From assembly GCF_030519355.1 (NCBI RefSeq), contig NZ_JAUMKC010000003.1, positions 186,001-250,000 of the forward strand: a stretch of DNA of 64,000 nt. The letters run 5' to 3'. Shown here piece by piece: positions 44,897 through 51,063 of the stretch (positions within the stretch are counted from its first letter, which is position 1; each line of letters opens with the position of its first letter). Both the position numbers and the translations under genes were made by a program. Below the pieces are notes generated by a model. That model ran no database searches. It was not told the DNA's origin and saw nothing but the letters and a program-made list of their open reading frames with translations. Origin of the DNA: Mucilaginibacter sp. L3T2-6 (GTDB lineage: Bacteria > Bacteroidota > Bacteroidia > Sphingobacteriales > Sphingobacteriaceae).

Positions 44897-47359
44897 ATGT
44901 CCGAAATTGAATTAATAGAGAACCTTAAAAAAACATATAATGGCTTCGATTTAAACGAGGCAGAAGTGCGCTTTAAAATCATTGATGAGATATTGGAGAA
45001 ATATCTGAAATGGCCGAAATCTAAAAGTTTCGTTGAAGTTATCACGGATGGAAATAGAGCAGATTATGTATTGTATGGAAACGGCGGTAAGCCTGTTCTT
45101 ATTATTGAAAGTAAACGAAAGGGAGTTTACTTTCAATTACCTAATCAAGTCAACTTAAAAAACACGTTCCAAAAAGTCACAGTTGAAAAACTACTTACTT
45201 CTAAGAGTGTCAAAGATGCAATGTTACAGGTAAAAGAATACTGCGAAGATTTACTTTGTAGTCACGCAGCAATATGTAATGGAAAAACTTGGATAATTTT
45301 TAAAGTAATCAGCACAAATCAAAAGCCTTGGAAAAAGCTTTCAGCATATGTTATAAGGGATTTTGACTTTTTCAGTAAAAATTATACCGAAGCAATTAAC
45401 TTATTAGGCTATACCAGCGTTGTTAAGTTACATTCTTTACAGAAAACCATTGGAATTAATAGTAAAGCACATTTGGAAATTTATTTTCCAAAAGATAATA
45501 TTACTGCTTACGATACACCTGTAAATAGCAATAAATATGCTGGCTCTTTTTCAATTTTATCTCGAAGGTATCTCGGTGCAATACCAGAATCGGATTCTGA
45601 TTTTATGACTCACTGCTATGTCGTAAATAAGGGGCATTACGATACTTTGCAAAAAAATGTACAAGGTTTTTTATTCGATTCATTAACACCATATTTTAAA
45701 AATCAAGGGTTTAGAGATTTTTCTGATGATAAAAATGGTGGAGCATTTGGATTAAAAATTGCACAGATGGTGCGGCAGCAAAATCTAGACAATGTAATGA
45801 TTTTATTTGGAGGTAGAGGATCAGGAAAATCAACTTTTTTAAAAAGGTTTTTGTTTCATATCCGACCAAAGGAGCTACAGCAATATTCCATTATCGCATT
45901 AGTTGACCTTTTAAATTCATCTCAAACCGAATCAAATCTTACAAACGAAATCTGGGACGACGTTCTAAAGCAGATTGATAAGAACAAAATTTACGAAGGT
46001 GAAAGAAGCGATGTATTAAGTCTTTTTTCAAAAGAATTTGATGTTTATTCTAAACAAATACTTTTTGGCTTGCCACAGGATAGCGAAAAGTACCATGAAC
46101 TAACAAGGGCATTCTTTTTAGAAAAGCTTAATGATAGGAAGTCATTTGCCGAAAAAATAAGCCTTTATTGGAAACAGCAAAACAAAGGATTGATTATATT
46201 TTTGGACAACATGGATCAATTAAGCCCTGAGCTTCAAGACGTTTGCTACCTAACAGCTGTCGAGATTGCAAAAAAACTTGGATGCCTTGTAATTATTTCG
46301 ATGCGAGAAGAACGGTTTTACAATGCAAAATCTAAAGGGGTCTTAGATGCATATCATACACCTGGGTTTCATTTAAGTGCTCCGGTAATACCAGAGGTTA
46401 TAGTTAAACGAATTGATTACATATTAGAACAGCTAAGATATACTGCAGATGTCGAGCATGAATATGGAATATCATCTGATGCAGCACTGGTGACTTTACA
46501 GAATTTTTTCCGAATCTGTTTATATCAGATAAAAAATAAAGAATCTCATTTAAGTTATTTTTTAAGATATGCAACTCATGGAGATGTTCGTCAAGCCCTA
46601 GAATTCTTTAAGGGTTTTTTGACATCCGGATATACAAATGTTGATGAGGTTGCCGAAAATACGTGGTGGAGTTTTCAGATACATCAAGTTATTAAACCTA
46701 TGATGATACCTGATCGGGTATTTTATGATGAAAAATTAAGTCGTATACCTAATATAATGCAATTAAGATCCGATGTGAATAGCTCTCATTTTACCGGATT
46801 AAGAATATTAAACCTTTTGCATAACAAATCTACAGCTGAAACAACAAGCGGATTTATTGATGCGAAATATTTTGTTCAAGAATTTGAAGAAAAGTATTCA
46901 CTTAAAGAAGATTGTGAACATCATCTTAATGTTTTTTTAAATAAAGGATTAATTGAATCAAGTAACAGGTTAGAAGATTACAATGATAAAGTTGATCAAA
47001 TTAAGATCACGGCGTTTGGGAAATATATCTATGAGTTTTTAGCTTTCGACTTTTCATACATTGATTTAATAAGTATGGACTGTGGTGTGTTTAGCGAAGA
47101 TCTATTTGCTTATCTAAGTAAGTCTGCAAACGAAGAGTTAAAATTGAGAAATACGCAAAGAATATTCGATCGCATGAAACTCAGAATAGAACGCGCTGAA
47201 AAATTCATTTCTTACCTAGAGATTCAAGAATATGAAGAATTGACAGCCCTAGGAATCGGCATACAGGACTTTAGCTTTTCGGCTAAGATTAAATTAGCAT
47301 TTAATGAAAACAAAGATAGAATTTTAAATGGTGCTAAACGGAACGATAGGACTTCCTAA
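44897..47359 (+). CDS. PD-(D/E)XK nuclease fused to a P-loop NTPase (candidate defence protein)
   Basis: 820 residues from ATG 44897 (an ATG 33 bp upstream is possible). The N-terminal domain resembles the HsdR-N/type I restriction endonuclease fold, with Asp56 (RADYVLYG), Glu71 and Lys73 (LIIESKRKG) forming PD-(D/E)XK. A P-loop NTPase follows, with Walker A GGRGSGKST (Lys311) and Walker B LIIFLDNMDQL (Asp437), as in STAND/KAP-like ATPases. A C-terminal winged-helix-like part (IKITAFGKYIYEFLAFDFSYIDL) may sense or bind nucleic acid. The gene is clearly more AT-rich than its neighbours and inserted between rtcB and the TROVE pair, as expected for horizontal transfer. No known family name can be assigned with certainty. 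Confidence 0.82.
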   Translation: MSEIELIENLKKTYNGFDLNEAEVRFKIIDEILEKYLKWPKSKSFVEVITDGNRADYVLYGNGGKPVLIIESKRKGVYFQLPNQVNLKNTFQKVTVEKLLTSKSVKDAMLQVKEYCEDLLCSHAAICNGKTWIIFKVISTNQKPWKKLSAYVIRDFDFFSKNYTEAINLLGYTSVVKLHSLQKTIGINSKAHLEIYFPKDNITAYDTPVNSNKYAGSFSILSRRYLGAIPESDSDFMTHCYVVNKGHYDTLQKNVQGFLFDSLTPYFKNQGFRDFSDDKNGGAFGLKIAQMVRQQNLDNVMILFGGRGSGKSTFLKRFLFHIRPKELQQYSIIALVDLLNSSQTESNLTNEIWDDVLKQIDKNKIYEGERSDVLSLFSKEFDVYSKQILFGLPQDSEKYHELTRAFFLEKLNDRKSFAEKISLYWKQQNKGLIIFLDNMDQLSPELQDVCYLTAVEIAKKLGCLVIISMREERFYNAKSKGVLDAYHTPGFHLSAPVIPEVIVKRIDYILEQLRYTADVEHEYGISSDAALVTLQNFFRICLYQIKNKESHLSYFLRYATHGDVRQALEFFKGFLTSGYTNVDEVAENTWWSFQIHQVIKPMMIPDRVFYDEKLSRIPNIMQLRSDVNSSHFTGLRILNLLHNKSTAETTSGFIDAKYFVQEFEEKYSLKEDCEHHLNVFLNKGLIESSNRLEDYNDKVDQIKITAFGKYIYEFLAFDFSYIDLISMDCGVFSEDLFAYLSKSANEELKLRNTQRIFDRMKLRIERAEKFISYLEIQEYEELTALGIGIQDFSFSAKIKLAFNENKDRILNGAKRNDRTS

Positions 47360-47463
47360 TTGACTATTTAACTTTTATTTCTTTATTAGCACAAGCTGCA
47401 CCTATATGTTTATTTTTAGAATTCGAAACTCCCTCTCGCTGGCGCACGCGTGCCGCGTGTGGT

Positions 47464-47820
47464 TTACTCATGCCAATCATAACCGCAAAATCGGCATTGC
47501 TTGGCCCGTGGCGTTCTGGCTAATTTACCGCACTTAGCACAGTAGTTAAAAAACACCTCATCCGGATAATCTTTTAATATACGCCCTGCGCAGTTTAATA
47601 TAAACTGTACATATCCTTCGTCCAGTTGCGCTAATATTTCAGGCTCATCGGTTAACCACTGGTTGCGCAAATATATTTTAGTTCGAAGCTCACCATCCGG
47701 CAGTTCACTTAATTTCAATGAATGCCGATGTTGTTTTAATGCTATCTTTTCCGGCTCATTAAGCAACTGCATGTAGTGTGCGATAATATAGTTTGCTTTT
47801 TCAGGCGTTAGGGGTTCCAT
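47464..47820 (-). CDS. zinc-ribbon protein divergent from the TROVE gene
   Basis: 118 residues from ATG 47820; a longer frame starting at 47946 is rejected because it would run through the operator and the TROVE start. A helical N-terminus (MEPLTPEKANYIIAHYMQLL) is followed by a C-terminal zinc ribbon with CAKCG and CRFCG separated by 12 residues (LARTPRAKQ), ending DWHE. Four cysteines would hold one zinc. Function unknown; the arrangement next to TROVE and under the shared operator suggests a role in RNA handling. Similar zinc-ribbon proteins, often near TROVE genes as I recall, are widespread in Bacteroidota. Confidence 0.78.
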   Translation of the reverse strand: MEPLTPEKANYIIAHYMQLLNEPEKIALKQHRHSLKLSELPDGELRTKIYLRNQWLTDEPEILAQLDEGYVQFILNCAGRILKDYPDEVFFNYCAKCGKLARTPRAKQCRFCGYDWHE

Positions 47821-47854
47821 TTTATAAATATCTAAAAAAATAAAAATAATTCCT

Positions 47855-47877
47855 ACTGCGCATATACATTGCGCAGT
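47855..47877 (+). promoter_or_regulatory. palindromic operator of the TROVE gene
   Basis: ACTGCGCA (47855-47862) and TGCGCAGT (47870-47877), with 7 bp between, identical in arms and spacing to the rtcB site. TTTGTATCAA follows at 47889-47898, again 11 bp downstream. An AGGAGG lies six bases before the ATG at 47924, a rare true Shine-Dalgarno in this genome. Confidence 0.75.
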
Positions 47878-47923
47878 GCCTCTATTTCTTTGTATCAACA
47901 TTAAGAAATAAAGGAGGTTCACA

Positions 47924-48166
47924 ATGAAATTCAACCTGTTAAGCAAATTAAAAAACCAGACCGTTAACTACGCGGGTGCCAAAGCGTTTACGCTGTCCCC
48001 CGAGATGGAACTGTACACCGCCGTGGTCACCTGGAGCTTAAACGACTCCTTTTATGAAAAGGACGAGGCGCGTTTGGTGAGCTTGGAAAAGTTAATAAAG
48101 GCGTGCCACCCTGTTTTTCCCTCATTGGCCGGGATTTGCAATCCCCGACCGAATTACGAAAATTAA
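47924..48166 (+). pseudogene. truncated TROVE/Ro60-family gene (N-terminal fragment)
   Basis: An 80-codon frame. Its first 58 residues match the start of Bacteroidota TROVE (Ro60/Rsr) RNA-binding proteins (MKFNLL... GAKAFTLSPEMELYTAVVT ... FYEKDEARL). The family normally runs to about 500 residues with a HEAT-like ring and often a vWA domain. Here the similarity stops at about KLIKA, where CCACCC and a hairpin mosaic begin, and the last 20 residues are translated from that repeat. The TROVE ring cannot form, so the gene is very probably broken. Promoter, operator and Shine-Dalgarno are intact, which suggests the truncation is recent. Confidence 0.7.
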
Positions 48167-48236
48167 ATATCCTGTCTAGGGGATTATAAATCCCCGCTAT
48201 TGTTGTCCAGGATTATAAATCCGGACAAACAGGTGG
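48127..48236 (+). repeat. mosaic of GGGATT/AATCCC hairpins, copy 1
   Basis: Three hairpins in a row: GGGATT-TGC-AATCCC (48131-48145), GGGGATT-ATA-AATCCCC (48179-48195) and GTCCAGGATT-ATA-AATCCGGAC (48205-48226). The whole block recurs at 49389-49519; about 35 bp around the third hairpin are identical. This is the structure of REP/BIME elements, which are moved by RAYT-type transposases. None is encoded in the window. The block overlaps and ends the TROVE frame. Confidence 0.75.
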
Positions 48237-48237
48237 T

Positions 48238-48345
48238 GCAATAAATAACAATCGTTTCGCAATTAGAATTAATCGTATAGATCCTATCGTAAGTACAGAA
48301 TATAGAGAAGTACAATACGATCCAATGTTTAAATACTGGCGTTAA
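48238..48345 (+). pseudogene. coding-like remnant after the hairpin mosaic
   Basis: An open stretch ending in TAA at 48343-48345 encodes a protein-like tail (FAIRINRIDPIV, then EYREVQYDPMFKYW) with no start codon. The frame continues up into the repeat. It looks like the C-terminal end of a gene whose body was lost, perhaps in the event that truncated TROVE. No family recognised. The rest of the gap up to 48493 is AT-rich without signals, apart from a weak TTG/TAGTTTTA promoter-like pair near 48436-48462. Confidence 0.3.
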
Positions 48346-48493
48346 ATATCAATTAACTAAAAATACTTAGCCCCTTAACCAATGGTTGACGTAATAACCT
48401 ACATTAATTTCAATTATCCATTATTTTACACCACATTGTGCAAAGTCCGCTGCGTAGTTTTATATTCAAAAATATTTATAACCTTACCCATTA

Positions 48494-49324
48494 ATGAAAA
48501 AGCTGTTTGCATTAATTAGTGTCTTGTTTGTTATTACCATAAATGCAAAAGCGCAAAAAAATGAGCTGGCCAAAATTGCAGATAGCATAAAGGCAGAGGG
48601 GGAAATGCTATATCGTTCGGAGTGGGCATCAGGGCACGCTACCGCAATATTCAAGCTCAAGTATCCCACAAAGAAACTCCTGTCTGGCGGTTACCTATCT
48701 TATGAAACTAAAAAGGGATTGACCACCATCTTTTTTTCCACAAATGAAGATCCGGTGGTAGTAGCGACAGTTAAGTTCAGGAATGGTCTCGACTTATCAA
48801 ATTACAGTATAGACACCATAACAAGAAAATTTACAGAAAATGAAAAAGAGTTTTATACTATTCGCGCAGAAGCTGCAAAAGATGTTTTAAATGATCCGCT
48901 CTTTCAATTTTATGATCATACCAGTTTAAATCTTATTCCTGTTATAAAAGGTGGTGAAAAAAGAGTTTATGTCATCACTGCGCAAACGTCGCCAAATGAA
49001 GTATTATTAGGAAATGATTACCTGATCACTTTCGACAAAGACAATAATATAATCAAAAAAACAAAGCTTCATAATAATCTTATCCCATTGGGAACCGGCG
49101 GTGAAGATCCGATAAAAGCATCTTCACACCAACATTTAGGTGAAACAAGTCCTTTTATTACTGCAACTGATGTATGCGCATTTAAAATGTGGAAGGGAAA
49201 AACGACTTGGGTAATTAGCTTTGTTTCTTCAATAAGATATGTGTCTGCGTGGCACTTTCAGGATGAATTTTTAGAAATTTTAACCCAGGACGAATTTCAG
49301 GAAATTATGAAAAAGAACCAATAA
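48494..49324 (+). CDS. secreted hypothetical protein, AT-rich
   Basis: 276 residues with a signal peptide (LFALISVLFVITINAKA, cleaved before QKN). The mature protein is a soluble mixed fold with many Lys and aromatic residues (GGYLSYETKKGLTTIFFS, YVITAQTSPNEVLLGNDYLITFDKDNN). An SSHQHLGETSPFITATDVCAF segment contains His and Cys that might bind a metal. No family recognised with certainty. It is AT-rich like the defence gene and bracketed by two copies of the hairpin mosaic, so it may have arrived as a passenger. Periplasmic location is expected. Confidence 0.72.
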   Translation: MKKLFALISVLFVITINAKAQKNELAKIADSIKAEGEMLYRSEWASGHATAIFKLKYPTKKLLSGGYLSYETKKGLTTIFFSTNEDPVVVATVKFRNGLDLSNYSIDTITRKFTENEKEFYTIRAEAAKDVLNDPLFQFYDHTSLNLIPVIKGGEKRVYVITAQTSPNEVLLGNDYLITFDKDNNIIKKTKLHNNLIPLGTGGEDPIKASSHQHLGETSPFITATDVCAFKMWKGKTTWVISFVSSIRYVSAWHFQDEFLEILTQDEFQEIMKKNQ

Positions 49325-49388
49325 TCGGCAATTAAGCGTTTGAATCTGCGGCATGGAGATAATTTAATGCCGATCCACCCCGCCCGTT

Positions 49389-49519
49389 GGTCGGGATTTG
49401 CAATCCCCGACCGACCGAATTTTTGTGAGATGATAATCCACGAAAAATAAATACTTGTGTACGGGGATTACAAAATCCCCGGGCATCGTTGTCCAGGATT
49501 ATAAATCCGGACAAACAGG
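49389..49519 (+). repeat. mosaic of GGGATT/AATCCC hairpins, copy 2
   Basis: The same three hairpins as in copy 1 in the same order and orientation: GGTCGGGATT-TGC-AATCCCCGACC (49389-49412), GGGGATT-ACA-AAATCCCC (49459-49476) and GTCCAGGATT-ATA-AATCCGGAC (49487-49508). The first hairpin is closer to a perfect palindrome than in copy 1. The spacers between the hairpins differ in length and sequence between copies. Confidence 0.75.
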
Positions 49520-49581
49520 TGGGTAACCTGGCTATATATGCCCGCAGTCTCAACTGGCTCACCGGGCCAGCAGTAAAAAAT

Positions 49582-49956
49582 TTAAGCTTTTATCTCCTGT
49601 ACAAACCGCAAGGTATTGCCATCTGCATCTTTCACATAAAATTCGCGGCGGCCCCAGGTTTGATCGACCGGCCCCTGCTCTACGGGAGAATCTTCTTTGC
49701 CGGAAGTATCCAGTCCGCGGCTTTTATATTTGGCGAATAGCGCGTCCACGTCATTAACCCACACATTAACTACCGATCCGAACAGCCGGTCGTTTTCAAG
49801 AACGGTGATTTGAAATTCCGCATCGCCATTACCAAGGTCAATTACCGGAGCGTCGGCAGTGCCTGCAGGACCGGTCATTACAAAATCCAGTACTTCCGTG
49901 TAGTGCTTTAGCGCCGCGCGCATGTTGCGTACTTTAAATACGGGTACAATTTTCAT
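49582..49956 (-). CDS. VOC-superfamily protein (glyoxalase/bleomycin-resistance fold)
   Basis: 124 residues, a single VOC unit of two beta-alpha-beta-beta-beta modules. Signatures: N-terminal VPVFKVRNMRAALKHYTEVLDF, ending REFYVKDADGNTLRFVQE, as in members such as bleomycin resistance proteins and fosfomycin-type enzymes. A glutamate near the end (FVQE) and Asp/Glu in the first module could bind metal. Such small proteins bind ligands or work as dimers; the substrate is not readable. The gene reads toward the hairpin mosaic and is 41 bp from the GIN-domain gene on the same strand. Confidence 0.88.
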   Translation of the reverse strand: MKIVPVFKVRNMRAALKHYTEVLDFVMTGPAGTADAPVIDLGNGDAEFQITVLENDRLFGSVVNVWVNDVDALFAKYKSRGLDTSGKEDSPVEQGPVDQTWGRREFYVKDADGNTLRFVQEIKA

Positions 49957-49997
49957 CGCAAAAGAATCGGCTTGATATTAAAAAATCAGCCCGGGAA

Positions 49998-50696
49998 TTA
50001 GTCTTTTTTACTTACCCTCCCCGAACCGGAGTACTGTGTGTCGGCGACGGCAGCGTCTCCTGTATATGCTACGCCACCCGAACCGGAGATAACTGCTGTG
50101 ATTTTTTTGTTAACCACCATATCAACGCTGCCAGATCCGGAAAGCCTTGCATTTAACGTTTGTACGGTGAACTCTATGGCATTAACATTACCGGAACCGG
50201 AAATCTGAACATTAGCCCTGTCTGCGCTGCCATCTACCGTCAGCCCGCCGGAACCGCTTAACTTAATCTGCGCTAATTCTGATTTGACCGACGCCTTTAA
50301 GCTGCCCGAGCCGCTAAGCGTCAGTATAGCGAGCGGACCGGTAACCGTGCCTTCCAGCACCATATTCCCCGAGCCGCCGTTGGCGAGGTGATGCAGCTCT
50401 TTGGCTGTTATGTAGATGTTTGCACGCGCTATGTCGCCATGGTTTCTCCAGCCGTGTTTCATCTGCACCTTTAATACGCCGTTGTCCACTTTGGTTTCAA
50501 TATCGTTTAAAATACCGGCGTCTACATCCAACCTAACGCTCTCTGTACCGTCAATCTTAACCTGCACATTAAAAGGTCCGTTACATTCAACGCCGTAGTA
50601 ATCCGAAACATCCCTGGTAATACCCTGCGCAGCTGCGCTTAAAGCCATTACCATGCAAGTCAGCATTACGGAACAGCCGGTAAATATCTTTCTCAT
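49998..50696 (-). CDS. GIN-domain (DUF2807) secreted protein
   Basis: 232 residues with a signal peptide (SVMLTCMVMALSAAAQ). A head GIN domain (DUF2807) forms a right-handed beta-helix: the start (GPFNVQVKIDGTESVRLDVD) and repeated rungs SGSGSLKASVKSE, SGSGGLTVDGSAD, SGSGNVNAIEF, SGSGSVDMVV, SGSGGVAY, each with a GSG turn. This coil type is very common in Bacteroidota outer-surface proteins; the function is poorly known. The upstream region carries a palindromic TGTAAACCCC array and a conserved hairpin element. Confidence 0.88.
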   Translation of the reverse strand: MRKIFTGCSVMLTCMVMALSAAAQGITRDVSDYYGVECNGPFNVQVKIDGTESVRLDVDAGILNDIETKVDNGVLKVQMKHGWRNHGDIARANIYITAKELHHLANGGSGNMVLEGTVTGPLAILTLSGSGSLKASVKSELAQIKLSGSGGLTVDGSADRANVQISGSGNVNAIEFTVQTLNARLSGSGSVDMVVNKKITAVISGSGGVAYTGDAAVADTQYSGSGRVSKKD

Positions 50697-50828
50697 AATT
50701 TTTTTTTAACAAGACGCAGAATGCGGCGCCGGCGTTGCAAAGATCAGCGGGGCCTGTGGTGTTTTTTGCCTAAAAAGTTTTAATGTTTATGCACTCACTT
50801 ACGCTTAGCGGTATTTTGACCGGTACCA

Positions 50829-50942
50829 GGGGTTTACAACTGTAAACCCCTTTTTTGCAATCATTTGTTTATCAATTAGTTAATTATTGAGCTGTTAAAA
50901 AAGTGTAAACCCCTAATCAAACAATTGAATATCAATTAGTTA
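50829..50942. promoter_or_regulatory. TGTAAACCCC array with ATCAATTAGTTA direct repeats
   Basis: GGGGTTTACA-AC-TGTAAACCCC (50829-50850) is a perfect palindrome with 10-bp arms. TGTAAACCCC recurs at 50904-50913. ATCAATTAGTTA occurs at 50871-50882 and 50931-50942, 60 bp apart. The array looks like a cluster of protein-binding sites or a partially duplicated segment upstream of the GIN-domain gene. Confidence 0.5.
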
Positions 50943-50964
50943 TAAACAGTAAAAACGTTATCTA

Positions 50965-51023
50965 ACTGATAAACAGAATGTTCCATGTTGTTTCGAGGCG
51001 TTCCGCGCAAAAACGGAACGCTT
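50965..51023 (+). repeat. conserved intergenic hairpin element, copy B
   Basis: 59 bp from ACTGATAAAC to GAACGCTT, alignable with 26427-26484. The arms GCGTTCCG (50998-51005) and CGGAACGC (51014-51021) are perfect over 8 bp around the loop CGCAAAAA. In copy A the loop is also A-rich (AAAAA). Confidence 0.6.
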
Positions 51024-51063
51024 TGATGCGTTGTCCTGAAAAAAGTTCATACTTTTTATTGGG

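Noticed and set aside
47431..47462. G+C-rich palindrome GCACGCGTGC after the nuclease-NTPase gene as a terminator
   Set aside because: No U-tract and an off-context G+C burst; more likely a fragment of an interspersed repeat, too short to classify.
47821..47946. N-terminal extension of the zinc-ribbon protein
   Set aside because: It would run through the operator and into the TROVE coding start; hydrophobic, non-conserved.
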